Below the pieces are notes generated by a model that saw only the letters and a program-made list of their open reading frames with translations, searched no databases and was not told the origin of the DNA. Both the position numbers and the translations under genes were made by a program. A stretch of DNA of 64,000 bases from Bradyrhizobium manausense (GTDB lineage Bacteria > Pseudomonadota > Alphaproteobacteria > Rhizobiales > Xanthobacteraceae): contig NZ_JAFCLG010000002.1 of NCBI RefSeq assembly GCF_018129685.1, positions 286,501 to 350,500 of the forward strand. The letters are read 5' to 3'. Shown one piece after another: positions 34,562 to 43,106 of this stretch (position 1 is the first letter of the stretch; every line of letters starts with the position of its first letter).

Positions 34562-35473
34562 TTAAAGTTGGCGCGCCTTCAAGCTCTCCACAACACGAGC
34601 AAAGGCCTCGCGCAGCGAGCAATCCATTCCCTTCGGATCTTTCGCCAGGATATCGGCGACGCTCCGCGTGAGAAGACTCTTGAGGTGATACTCCCTGCGC
34701 ACGCGGCGAACGTCGTCTTCGTTCCTCGTCCTCTGCACAAAGGCAAGATGGCGAGAGATCGCCTCGTTCAGGGTCGCGACATCATTGGTCCCCGGCGAGC
34801 CCGTCATGATCACCGGCGGCTCCCAATCCGCGGCGAGCCGCTGGCGCAATTTGACGACCGCCTTAAGTTCGCTCGCAACCTTCTGCGCTCCGGGGAGATC
34901 CGCCTTGTTGACGACGTAGATGTCGGCCATCTCGAGCATCCCGGCCTTCATTGCCTGGATCTGATCACCGGATTCCGGGACGAGCACCAGGACCAGCGTG
35001 TCGGTCAGTGATCGTACGGCATATTCGGCTTGACCTACGCCGACCGTTTCCAGGATCACCTCGTCGAACGGATGGCCGTCCAGCGTCGCCAGCACGTCGG
35101 CGATATTGTCGGCAAGGCCATCGTTTGCGCCGCGGCTTGCCAGAGATCGAATAAAGAGCCGGGGGTCGTCCGCGATGGCGTCCATCCGGATGCGATCGCC
35201 AAGGATTGCGCCGTGCGTATGGGGGCTCGACGGATCGATCGCCACAACGGCCACCGCCGCGCCATTGTCGAGACGCTGTCGCGCCAGACGGCCGATCAGG
35301 GTGCTCTTCCCTGCGCCGGGCGGTCCGGTTATCCCGATCCGTCGAGCGCCGTTCGGACTATCGCGCATGCCGGCAAGCGCGTCGGCAACGGACGCGTTGG
35401 CGATACGCGAAAGCGCCCGCCCGAGCGCTCGCCGATCGAGCCGTTCAGCCTGTTTACTCGAAGCGGCCGCCAC
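34562..35473 (-). CDS. meaB: MeaB/ArgK-type GTPase chaperone (copy 2)
   Basis: A 303-residue G3E GTPase. Walker A GPPGAGKST is at about residues 51-59; IDPSSPHTHGAILGDRIRMD, ETVGVGQAEYAV and VVNKADLPGAQK follow. It lies 6 nt downstream of a mutase small subunit and so belongs to the second cassette. Compared with copy 1, no CoA-transferase gene intervenes. Its 3' end is only 5 nt from the IS630 element, so anything once downstream has been removed. The C-terminus SLKARQL appears natural. Confidence 0.93.
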   Translation of the reverse strand: MAAASSKQAERLDRRALGRALSRIANASVADALAGMRDSPNGARRIGITGPPGAGKSTLIGRLARQRLDNGAAVAVVAIDPSSPHTHGAILGDRIRMDAIADDPRLFIRSLASRGANDGLADNIADVLATLDGHPFDEVILETVGVGQAEYAVRSLTDTLVLVLVPESGDQIQAMKAGMLEMADIYVVNKADLPGAQKVASELKAVVKLRQRLAADWEPPVIMTGSPGTNDVATLNEAISRHLAFVQRTRNEDDVRRVRREYHLKSLLTRSVADILAKDPKGMDCSLREAFARVVESLKARQL

Positions 35474-35479
35474 GCCGAC

Positions 35480-35893
35480 CTACGCAGCCTGCACAGGCGT
35501 CAAGGCACGCGCGACCTCGGCAACCACGTCGTCAAGCCGCATTTCGGCGGTGAAGATTGCCATCACGCCCGCGTCCATCAACTCTGCCCGATCAACCGCC
35601 GGAATGGTGCCGCCGACAAACACGGGAATGTCGCCAGCATCGAGTTTCCGAAGCTCCTGCATCGTTTCGGCCACCAGTTCCTTGTGGCTCCCGGACAGAA
35701 GGGACAGGCCAACCGCATCTACGTCTTCGTCGACTGCGACACGCGCGATAAAGCCCGGTGTCTTACGCAGACCCGTATAGATGACCTCGGCGCCGGCGTC
35801 GCGCAGCGCCAGCGCGATGATCTTCGCTCCGATGTCGTGACCGTCAAGACCGGGCTTTGCGATCAAAATTCTCTTTCCCTTGAGATTGCTCAT
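35480..35893 (-). CDS. B12-binding small subunit of acyl-CoA mutase (copy 2)
   Basis: A 137-residue cobalamin-binding domain: D17-G-H19-D-I-G22, the His being the cobalt ligand, then LSLLSGSHKEL and VGGTIPAVDRAE. The ATG at 35893 overlaps the large-subunit stop (ATGA). More than two thirds of positions match copy 1 by eye (for example RILIAKPGLDGHD and GAEVIYTGLRKTP are shared). It should form a heteromer with the 35890-37518 product. Confidence 0.93.
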   Translation of the reverse strand: MSNLKGKRILIAKPGLDGHDIGAKIIALALRDAGAEVIYTGLRKTPGFIARVAVDEDVDAVGLSLLSGSHKELVAETMQELRKLDAGDIPVFVGGTIPAVDRAELMDAGVMAIFTAEMRLDDVVAEVARALTPVQAA

Positions 35894-37518
35894 AGTCGGA
35901 CAGGCTCCTGGAATTCGCCCCAACCCGCCTTCAGGCACGTGACAATCTCTCCCACGGTGGCGTAGGCGTGGCAGCAATCGATCAGATACGGCATAAGATT
36001 CTCACCGTCGTTCGCGGCTGCCGCCGCCAGATCGTCGAGACTCTTCTGGACCGCGGCATTGTCGCGACGGGCGCGGATCGCCTCGAACTTCTCAAGCACG
36101 CGCGCCGCCCCCTTCGGATCGAGCTTGAACACCTCGCCAAAGTCGTCGGTCTGGTTTTCGCGCCGAAATGCGTTCTGGCCGACAATAATGGTATCGAGCG
36201 AGTCGATCTTGCGACGCCGTTCCGTCGCCCTCTCCGCCAGCCGCATCTGCAGCCAGCCGTCCTCGATTGCCTTGACGACACCGCCATAAGCGTCGATGTC
36301 ATCCATCACTTTCAGAATCTCCTCTTCCATGCGATCCGTCAGGTGCTCGACATAGAAACCTCCGCCGAGCGGGTCGACGGTTTTCGAAATACCGCTCTCA
36401 TACGCAACGATCTGCTGCGTTCTCAACGCGATTTCAGCCGAGAACTCGGTGGGGATCTGGAACGCTTCGTCATAGGCGCAGGTGAAGATCGATTGCGCGC
36501 CGCCGAGTACGGCGGCCATGGTTTCAATTCCGACGCGAACGATGTTGTTGTAGGGCTGCGCTGCGCTCAGCGAGGAGCCACCGCAAACGACGCCGAAGCG
36601 GAAATGCAATGCCTTGTCGTCAACGATGCCGTAGCGGGCCCGCAGGAGCTTTGCCCAGACGCGCCGCCCGGCGCGGAACTTTGCAACTTCCTCGAAGAAA
36701 TCCATATGCACGTAGAAGAAGAAGCTCAGCCGCTTGGCGAACTTCGTGGCATCGCCTCCGCGGCGCAGCAGTTCGTCCACATAGGCAAGACCGTTCGCGA
36801 GAGTGTAGGCCATCTCCTCGACCGCGGTCGATCCCGCATCGCGCACATGCGCACCTGCGATCGATATCGGATTGAAGCGGGGCGTGGCATCGTTGGAGAA
36901 CAGGATGGTGTCGGCGATCAGGCGCATCGAGGGGCGCACCGGGAAGATCCAGGTCCCGCGCGCGACATATTCCTTCAGGATATCGTTCTGGATGGTGCCG
37001 GTTAGCTTGGCGCGCGGCACCCCCTTCTTGTCGGCGCAGGCGCAGTACATCGCATAGATGATTGCAGCGGTACCGTTGATGGTGAAAGACGTTGAAATTT
37101 TCGAAAGATCGATGCCGTCGAAAAGGATCTCCATCTCTGAGAGATTTGAGATCGATACGCCGACCTTGCCGACCTCGGCCCTCGCCATAGGATCATTGGG
37201 ATCGTAACCGCACTGCGTGGGCAGATCCAAAGCGACCGAAAGTCCCGTCTGTCCCTGATCGAGCAGAAACCGGTAGCGGGCGTTGGAGTCCTCGGCAGTA
37301 CCGAAGCCGGAGTATTGCCGGATCGTCCACAAACGTCCGCGGAAACCATCAGGAAAGATCCCGCGCGTGAATGGAAACTGCGCCGGCAGGCCGGGGTCCG
37401 GCTCGCGCACCATGTCAGGCGTCGCCAACAACGGTACATCGATGCCCGAGGGCGTTCGGGGCGCGGGAGGCGGAATCGCGAGTTCGTCGAGGGCTGCTGA
37501 TTTGGCCACCGTTGTCAT
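35890..37518 (-). CDS. Acyl-CoA mutase large subunit, methylmalonyl-CoA mutase type (copy 2)
   Basis: A 542-residue catalytic barrel with no fused B12 domain. Tyr69 (TIRQYSGFG) and Arg187 (EYVARGT) keep the 118-residue spacing of the carboxylate-reading pair of methylmalonyl-CoA mutase. The segments LDLPTQCGYDPNDP, EVGKVGVSISNLSEMEILFD and SIAGAHVRDAGST are almost identical to copy 1, which suggests either a cassette duplication or a recent shared origin. It is preceded by a crotonase-fold gene at 12 nt and followed by its small subunit with a 4-nt overlap. Difference from copy 1 lies mainly at the two termini. Confidence 0.93.
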   Translation of the reverse strand: MTTVAKSAALDELAIPPPAPRTPSGIDVPLLATPDMVREPDPGLPAQFPFTRGIFPDGFRGRLWTIRQYSGFGTAEDSNARYRFLLDQGQTGLSVALDLPTQCGYDPNDPMARAEVGKVGVSISNLSEMEILFDGIDLSKISTSFTINGTAAIIYAMYCACADKKGVPRAKLTGTIQNDILKEYVARGTWIFPVRPSMRLIADTILFSNDATPRFNPISIAGAHVRDAGSTAVEEMAYTLANGLAYVDELLRRGGDATKFAKRLSFFFYVHMDFFEEVAKFRAGRRVWAKLLRARYGIVDDKALHFRFGVVCGGSSLSAAQPYNNIVRVGIETMAAVLGGAQSIFTCAYDEAFQIPTEFSAEIALRTQQIVAYESGISKTVDPLGGGFYVEHLTDRMEEEILKVMDDIDAYGGVVKAIEDGWLQMRLAERATERRRKIDSLDTIIVGQNAFRRENQTDDFGEVFKLDPKGAARVLEKFEAIRARRDNAAVQKSLDDLAAAAANDGENLMPYLIDCCHAYATVGEIVTCLKAGWGEFQEPVRL

Positions 37519-37530
37519 GCTGTTTCCTTC

Positions 37531-38304
37531 CTATCGTGCAGGTGCGAGCACTTTTGCCGCGGCGACCCAGTGATCGTCATGCACCCAGCTGGTGACGAAG
37601 TGTTCGAGCTCCGCTGCCCGGCACTCCGCGTGGGGCAGACCAAGCCGTTGCGCGAGCGTCACCGCCTTGAACCCACGGAGCACACGCGGCGTCTGCCGGC
37701 GCAGCGGGGCCGCGAACTCATCGACGAATGCCGTGAAATCCTGATCCGTATCGGCGACGGCGTCCGCAAGTCCAATCGAGACCGCTTCGGTACCGCCGAT
37801 GACGGCTGACCGGCTCAGCAGCGACAGCGCGCGTGCATGGCCTACAAGTCGCATCAGGTCCACACCGCCGCCCCAGGATGTCGAAATGTTGATGCGCCCC
37901 TGGATAAAGCCAATCCGCGCATGCGCGGCCATCAGGCGAATGTCACAAGCGACGGCGAGCTCCGCTCCTCCGCCGAGCGCATCGCCGTTCAGCGCCGCGA
38001 TCACGGGTAGCGGGAAACGGCGAATCTCGTCGAGCGCAGCGTAGGCTTCATTGGAGAATTGCCTGGACGCCTCGATCTCGCGAATCGATTCGACTTCCCG
38101 CAGGTCGCCGCCCGCGGCAAAGCTCTTGGTTCCGACGGCCGTAACAAGACCAAGCCGCAGTTCCCGGCGGTCTCGGTGGACGCGAAATGCTTCCCCGATC
38201 GCCGCCAGGACGGGCCGGCTAAGTGGATTACGCTTCTCCGGACGGTTGATCGTGACGCGCAGCACGTCGTCATCCAGCTGGACCAGAACCTCGCCACTAG
38301 TCAC
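37531..38304 (-). CDS. Crotonase-fold protein lacking hydratase glutamates (copy 2)
   Basis: A 257-residue protein starting from a GTG at 38304 (MTSGEVLVQLDDDVLRVT); the frame upstream runs into livF. Oxyanion-hole segments FAAGGDLREVES and NGDALGGGAEL are kept. Hydratase glutamates are replaced by Arg137 (FIQGRINI) and Ser161 (ARALSLL), as in copy 1 where Lys and Arg stand there. SWGGGVDL matches AWGGGTDL of copy 1. The shared loss and shared position upstream of a mutase suggest a common non-hydratase role, possibly decarboxylation of a malonyl-type CoA. Confidence 0.85.
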   Translation of the reverse strand: MTSGEVLVQLDDDVLRVTINRPEKRNPLSRPVLAAIGEAFRVHRDRRELRLGLVTAVGTKSFAAGGDLREVESIREIEASRQFSNEAYAALDEIRRFPLPVIAALNGDALGGGAELAVACDIRLMAAHARIGFIQGRINISTSWGGGVDLMRLVGHARALSLLSRSAVIGGTEAVSIGLADAVADTDQDFTAFVDEFAAPLRRQTPRVLRGFKAVTLAQRLGLPHAECRAAELEHFVTSWVHDDHWVAAAKVLAPAR

Positions 38305-38344
38305 GCACGCCTCCCGGATGCTCTGGTCAATGCAGTCGCCCTCG

Positions 38345-39124
38345 TCATCGCCAGGTCTTCCGCTTCTTCCATCGGCGCACCCCACGCACGCCCTGGTCCT
38401 TGATGCCCAGGTAGAATTCCCTGACATCGTCCTTCTGCAGCAAGGCCGCTCCCGTATCGGCCATCACGATGCGTCCGAGTTCCAGGATGTATCCACGGTG
38501 CGCAACCTGCAGCGCCACGTTGGCATTCTGCTCGACCAGCACAATCGTGGTCCCGTTCTCACGGTTGATCCGGACGATGATCTCGAAAATCTCCTTCACG
38601 AGCTTTGGCGACAGTCCGAGCGAAGGCTCATCGAGCAGGATCATCTTCGGCCGCGCCATGAGCGCGCGCCCGATCGCCACCATCTGCTGCTCTCCGCCGG
38701 AAAGCATGCCGGCCGGACGCCCCGCCCGCTCCCTCAGCGAAGGGAAATACTCGAAAATGCGTTCGATGTCGGAGGCGACCGCCGCATGGTCGCGTCGCGT
38801 GTAAGCGCCGACCTTCAGGTTGTCCCTTACGCTGAGGAAGGGAAACAACTCGCGGCCCTCCGGCACGAGGCTGATGCCAAGCCCGACGACGCGGTCGGGA
38901 TCCATCTTCTGGATTTCCCGGCCTTGGTACGACACCGAGCCCTTCTGCGGGTCCATGATCCCGCTGATCGTCTTCAGGATCGTGGTCTTTCCGGCGCCAT
39001 TGGCTCCCAGGATCGTCACGATCTCCCCCTGGGGCACGTCGAAGCTGGCGCCTCGAATCGCCATCGTCGGACCGTAGTAGGTCTCGATATTGCGCACCTC
39101 CATCAAATTCCCCATGGACGTCAT
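38345..39124 (-). CDS. livF: Liv-type ABC transporter ATP-binding protein LivF
   Basis: A 259-residue ATPase. Walker A GANGAGKTTI, signature MLSGGEQQMVAIGRALM and Walker B MILLDEPSLGLSP are intact. LivF-type proteins pair with LivG to drive uptake of branched-chain amino acids or related acids. The last 15 residues (VRRWKKRKTWR) are unusually basic. Its start overlaps the livG stop by ATGA. Confidence 0.93.
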   Translation of the reverse strand: MTSMGNLMEVRNIETYYGPTMAIRGASFDVPQGEIVTILGANGAGKTTILKTISGIMDPQKGSVSYQGREIQKMDPDRVVGLGISLVPEGRELFPFLSVRDNLKVGAYTRRDHAAVASDIERIFEYFPSLRERAGRPAGMLSGGEQQMVAIGRALMARPKMILLDEPSLGLSPKLVKEIFEIIVRINRENGTTIVLVEQNANVALQVAHRGYILELGRIVMADTGAALLQKDDVREFYLGIKDQGVRGVRRWKKRKTWR

Positions 39125-39879
39125 CCTCCGAGATATGCTTTGACGACATCGGGATGGCTCTGTACCGCGGCCGGCGATCCGATCGTCAGCAAGCGTCCGG
39201 CGTTGACCGCCATCACGCGGTCCGACACGTCGTTCACCAACGAAAGGTCATGCTCGACCATCACGACCGTAATGCCGAGATCGTCGCGGATGTCGCGAAT
39301 CCAGAACGACAGATCCTCGGTCTCCTCGACGTTCAAGCCGGATGACGGCTCGTCGAGAAGGATCAGCTTGGGCCGGGCGCAGAGGGCGCGCGCGAGTTCG
39401 ATGATCTTGCGTACGCCATAGGGCAAGTCATGCACCGTCGCGTCGCGGTAGCGCTGCAGATCGAGAAAATCGATCACTTCCTCGACACGGCGGCGAATCT
39501 TCCGCTCGGAAGCGCGGACTTTTGGCAGGAACAGCAGTTCCTCCCAAAACCGGGTCTGCCGGTGCGCATGCTGGCCCAACAGCAGGTTCTGCAGCAACGT
39601 CGCCTGCTCGAACAGCTCGACATTCTGAAAGGTCCGGGCAATGCCCCGACCCGCTATCTCGTGCGGCGGAACGCGCGTGATGTCGCTGCCCTCGAACAGC
39701 AGCCGGCCGCCGGACGCATTGTAGATTCGGCTGATCAGGTTGAAGATGGTCGTCTTGCCGGCGCCGTTGGGCCCGATGATCGTGAAGATCTCTCCCTGCG
39801 CCACATCGAACGTAATGCCGTCGACCGCCTTGATGCCGCCAAACCTGATCGCGAGATCGCGCGCCTGGAGGATGCTCAC
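39121..39879 (-). CDS. livG: Liv-type ABC transporter ATP-binding protein LivG
   Basis: A 252-residue ATPase with Walker A GPNGAGKTTI, the LivG-type insertion around ARTFQNVELFEQATLLQNLL, signature LPYGVRKIIELARAL and Walker B LILLDEPSSGLN. It overlaps livM and livF by 4 nt on either side. LivG and LivF form the ATPase pair below LivH/LivM. Confidence 0.93.
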   Translation of the reverse strand: MSILQARDLAIRFGGIKAVDGITFDVAQGEIFTIIGPNGAGKTTIFNLISRIYNASGGRLLFEGSDITRVPPHEIAGRGIARTFQNVELFEQATLLQNLLLGQHAHRQTRFWEELLFLPKVRASERKIRRRVEEVIDFLDLQRYRDATVHDLPYGVRKIIELARALCARPKLILLDEPSSGLNVEETEDLSFWIRDIRDDLGITVVMVEHDLSLVNDVSDRVMAVNAGRLLTIGSPAAVQSHPDVVKAYLGG

Positions 39880-40952
39880 TGCAAGCGCTCCGTCCGCATA
39901 TAGGTTTTCTGGCGCTTGAAGGTCTCACTCTTGTACATCGGAAATTGCCAGAAGAAGAACTTGATCTTGCGCCACAGGCCGTTGAGGCCGAGCGGTTCGA
40001 GCAGCACCACCAGCACGAGGATCACGCCATAGATGCCGGGCTCCAGCGCAGGCTGCTGGGCAATCCCTGCCGGCAGGTAGTCCCGCAGCAGCGCGATGAC
40101 CGTCGGAAGCAGAACGAGAAAGATTGCGCCGAAGATCGCGCCGTGGATCGACCCCACCCCCCCGACCATCACGAGCATCAGGAGCTGGATAGACAGAACC
40201 GGCGTAAAGATGTCGGGCGTAAGATATCCGACCTTGTGGGCGAATAGCGCGCCGGCCAGTCCGGCCAGAAAGGCGCTGACCGCAAAGGCCAGCGTCTTGT
40301 ATCCGGCGAGGTTGACGCCCATGCTCTGCGCCGCAATCTCGCTGTCGCGAATGGCAATCCAGGCACGCCCCGTCGGCGCGCGCAACAAATTCAGGATCGC
40401 CAGAATGCACACCACCAGGACCGACAGGCAGAGATAGTAGAAGCCGACTTCACCCTCGAGGCTCCATCCGAAGAACTGCGCCTTGGGCACGGCAACGCCG
40501 CGAGACCCTCCGGTAAGCGCTTCCCATCGTACGAACACCTCCTGCGCGATGGCGCTGAAGGCAAGCGTCGCGATAGCGAGATAGATGCCGCGCATCCGGA
40601 TCGCCGGAACTCCGATGACGACCCCGGCGGCGGCGGCGGCGGCACCCGCCGAGAGCATCGATGGCAGTAACGGCACGCCTCGGTGGATCAGGTAGACATG
40701 CACATAGGCGCCGATCCCGAGGAAGGCGGCGTGCCCAATCGAAATCAGTCCGGCATAGCCCGCAAGCACCATCAGCGAGAGGCCCGCCAGCGACCAGATA
40801 AACAGGAAACTGAGTTCGCCGAGATAATACGGGGCGATCAGGAACGGCGCGGCAACCAGCGCGACGGACAGCAGCGAATACCAGAACACTGTCCCGCGAT
40901 GAGGGAACAGGCCGATGTCCTGGTCGTACCGCGTTTTGAATATGAAGCGCAT
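39876..40952 (-). CDS. livM: Liv-type ABC transporter permease LivM
   Basis: A 358-residue inner-membrane permease with about 9 or 10 hydrophobic segments. LSLMVLAGYAGLISIGHAAFLGIGAY and GRAWIAIRDSEIAAQSMGV are family landmarks. It has a C-terminal cytoplasmic extension of about 35 residues (WRKIKFFFWQFPMYK) that is longer than in most LivM. The stop overlaps livG. No leucine-specific evidence; substrate is likely an organic or aromatic acid handled by the neighbouring pathway. Confidence 0.92.
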   Translation of the reverse strand: MRFIFKTRYDQDIGLFPHRGTVFWYSLLSVALVAAPFLIAPYYLGELSFLFIWSLAGLSLMVLAGYAGLISIGHAAFLGIGAYVHVYLIHRGVPLLPSMLSAGAAAAAAGVVIGVPAIRMRGIYLAIATLAFSAIAQEVFVRWEALTGGSRGVAVPKAQFFGWSLEGEVGFYYLCLSVLVVCILAILNLLRAPTGRAWIAIRDSEIAAQSMGVNLAGYKTLAFAVSAFLAGLAGALFAHKVGYLTPDIFTPVLSIQLLMLVMVGGVGSIHGAIFGAIFLVLLPTVIALLRDYLPAGIAQQPALEPGIYGVILVLVVLLEPLGLNGLWRKIKFFFWQFPMYKSETFKRQKTYMRTERLQ

Positions 40953-40955
40953 TTC

Positions 40956-41828
40956 TTACACCTTCTTGCGTCCGACGGCGCCGAACAGTCCCTGCGGGCA
41001 CACGACAAGCACGACGAGCAGTACGATGTAGCTCGCGATGTCCTTGAACCCCTGCGGCAGGTAGACACCCGAGAACAGATCGATCAGACCGATCAGGATT
41101 CCACCGAGCACCGCCCCAGGTATGGAGCCAAAACCCCCGATTACCGCGGCCGCGAACGCTTTCAGGCCGACCGCACCGAGATTGGTGTCGATCAGGTTGA
41201 TCGGGGCCAGCAAGACGCCGGCGATTGTCGCAACCGCCGCCGATAGCGCCCAGACGCCGGAGAGCATCCGCTTGACGGGGATACCCATGCAATAGGCAGC
41301 AAGCTGGTTCTGCGAAGCCGCCTGCATCGCCGTGCCGACACGGCTGAAGCGGAAAAAGCCGAACAGGATCAGGCCAAGAAGTGCTGTCGTCGCCAGGATC
41401 GAGAGATAGACGGCCGACAACACGACGCCTCCGAAGCGAAACGTCGCAGCGTCGAACGGCGTAGGCAGGCTGCGCGTCTCCGGCCCCCAGACCATCGCAG
41501 CCGCGCTCCGCATCACGACGCCGATTCCGATCGTCAGCATCACGGTCGAGAATTGCGGCTGCCCAATGATCCGGCGCACCACGATCATGTCGAGAAGTCC
41601 GCCAAAGATGGCCATCGTCACCATCGCAAGGGCGAGCCCAACCCAGTAGTTCAGACCAAACTGAACCACAAACGTGAACGCGACAAAGGCGCCAAGCATG
41701 ACCAACTCGCCCTGCGCGAAGTTCACGACCTCTCCGGCCTTGTAAATGAGGACGAATCCCAACGCGACCAGGCCGTAAATGCAGCCGACCGCCAACCCGT
41801 TGACAAAGAGCTGCAAGAACTCAGCCAT
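40956..41828 (-). CDS. livH: Liv-type ABC transporter permease LivH
   Basis: A 290-residue permease starting MAEFLQLFVNGLAVGCIYGLVALGFVLIYKAGEVVNFAQGE is summarised by its hallmark GLVALGFVLIYKAGEVVNFAQGE at residues 19-41. About eight hydrophobic segments follow, with ASQNQLAAYCMGIPVKRM as the cytoplasmic coupling helix. Start at 41828; the open frame reaches 41894 but adds only polar residues. It is the first gene of the livHMGF-crotonase-mutase-meaB transcript. livM begins 3 nt after its stop. Confidence 0.92.
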   Translation of the reverse strand: MAEFLQLFVNGLAVGCIYGLVALGFVLIYKAGEVVNFAQGELVMLGAFVAFTFVVQFGLNYWVGLALAMVTMAIFGGLLDMIVVRRIIGQPQFSTVMLTIGIGVVMRSAAAMVWGPETRSLPTPFDAATFRFGGVVLSAVYLSILATTALLGLILFGFFRFSRVGTAMQAASQNQLAAYCMGIPVKRMLSGVWALSAAVATIAGVLLAPINLIDTNLGAVGLKAFAAAVIGGFGSIPGAVLGGILIGLIDLFSGVYLPQGFKDIASYIVLLVVLVVCPQGLFGAVGRKKV

Positions 41829-42236
41829 CGCCCCGCCCCCGCGCAAAGTCGGAACTTGCGCACGGCTGGACGACCGCATTCGCCCGCAACCCAATGCTCA
41901 GGAGATAAATTCCGCCCATGAGCCTCCCAACGTCCGCCTATTTTTTTCAGGCCGCGCTTGCGCGCCCCTTCTGGAGAAGGACGGTACGTACAATGATGCT
42001 AGTTGAATTATGACTGCCAAGTCAATTTTTATTGCAAACGACAGGCGCTCCACCGCGCGACGCGCGACATTTCGCGCGCCATCGCCAGCCATGCCGGCGT
42101 CATCGAGCGCGCGTTGCTGCGCCGCAAGATCTCATCTAGCCCCATGAAAACGCTATTCTATCGCAGCCATTTCCATCGACGACAGTTTCGGTGGAGACCA
42201 TCCAGGATTACAACACATCTTCATCACGCTTCCGCG
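41829..42236. other. Divergent intergenic region between livH and the SDR operon
   Basis: This 408-bp stretch, with the operator that follows it, separates two divergent operons. No protein-like frame is seen; frames open through here show poor composition. TTGAATT (42003-42009) and AAGTCAA (42019-42025) form a partial palindrome in an AT-rich patch that probably holds the promoters. Otherwise nothing is recognised. Confidence 0.5.
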
Positions 42237-42260
42237 AAAAATGATCCTTCAGTCATTTTT
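42237..42260. promoter_or_regulatory. Palindromic operator candidate before the SDR operon
   Basis: AAAAATGA (42237-42244) and TCATTTTT (42253-42260) form a perfect 8-bp inverted repeat with an 8-nt spacer, 60 bp upstream of the SDR start. The size fits a TetR or GntR dimer site. The regulator is unknown; the TetR gene at 50688, at the far end of this strand's gene run, is a candidate. Confidence 0.45.
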
Positions 42261-42320
42261 GTAGATTCTTTTGTCGACCGCTGGTATCGTTCGCCAAAAG
42301 CCAGGACAGGGAGAGAAGCA

Positions 42321-43079
42321 ATGAGCGTCGAAGGAAAGGTTGTCATCGTCACCGGAGCCGCACGCGGCATCGGGCAGGAATACGTTCGCGCGCTTGCCGC
42401 CGCAGGCGCCCGGCCGGTGGCGGCCGACGTGAGTGATTGCTCCGAGACGATCGATCTCGCGAAATCCGCCGGTGGCAAAGCCTTGGGCGTCAAATGCGAC
42501 GTCGCGGATGCATCGTCGACCGACGCTATGGTGGCCGCGGCACTGAAGGCCTTTGGCCGCGTTGACGCACTGATCAACAACGCAGCTCTCTACGGCGGCC
42601 TCCGGGGCGGTCGTTTTGAAACAATCACCGAGGCGGACTGGGACGCCGCCATGACCATCAACGTCAAGGGTATCTGGAACTGCTGCAAGTCCGCGGTGCC
42701 GGCGTTGCGCGCGGCCGGCGGAGGCAGCATCATCAACATCGCATCATTGGCCGCAACGTTCGGGACGCCGTTCGTTCTGCACTACACGACCTCGAAGGCT
42801 GCCGTGATCGGCATGACGCGGGGACTCGCCCGTGAACTCGGACGCGACAATATTCGCGTCAACGCCGTCGCCCCGAGCGCCGTGATTACCGAAGGCACCC
42901 GCGAGTTCTTCGCCAACAAGCTCGACAAGGCGCTCGACGTGGTGAAGTCCGGACAGGCGATCCAGCGAAACCTTCAGCCGAGCGACCTGTCTGGAACGAT
43001 TCTCTGGCTGGTGGCCGACACCTCGGCATTCGTCACCGGGCAGACGATCTCGGTCGATGGCGGCACGGTGATGAACTGA
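42321..43079 (+). CDS. Short-chain dehydrogenase/reductase
   Basis: A 252-residue classical SDR. Cofactor motif VTGAARGIG, structural INNAA, catalytic Ser (NIASLAA), Tyr-Lys in HYTTSKAAV, and a normal C-terminal VTGQTISVDGG. Start ATG 42321 follows GGGAGAGAAG. It oxidises or reduces a hydroxyl/keto group with NAD(P). It heads a plus-strand run with an aldehyde dehydrogenase and CoA enzymes, which fits alcohol to aldehyde to acid oxidation. Contrast with the SDR-like protein at 13432, which lacks Tyr and Lys. Confidence 0.92.
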   Translation: MSVEGKVVIVTGAARGIGQEYVRALAAAGARPVAADVSDCSETIDLAKSAGGKALGVKCDVADASSTDAMVAAALKAFGRVDALINNAALYGGLRGGRFETITEADWDAAMTINVKGIWNCCKSAVPALRAAGGGSIINIASLAATFGTPFVLHYTTSKAAVIGMTRGLARELGRDNIRVNAVAPSAVITEGTREFFANKLDKALDVVKSGQAIQRNLQPSDLSGTILWLVADTSAFVTGQTISVDGGTVMN

Positions 43080-43106
43080 GCAAACGGTCCTTTTGGAGAA
43101 ACAGCC

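Noticed and set aside
42003..42320. Long N-terminal extension of the SDR gene from 42003
   Set aside because: The extra 106 residues have no SDR homology and cross a palindromic operator; a good ribosome site precedes ATG 42321.
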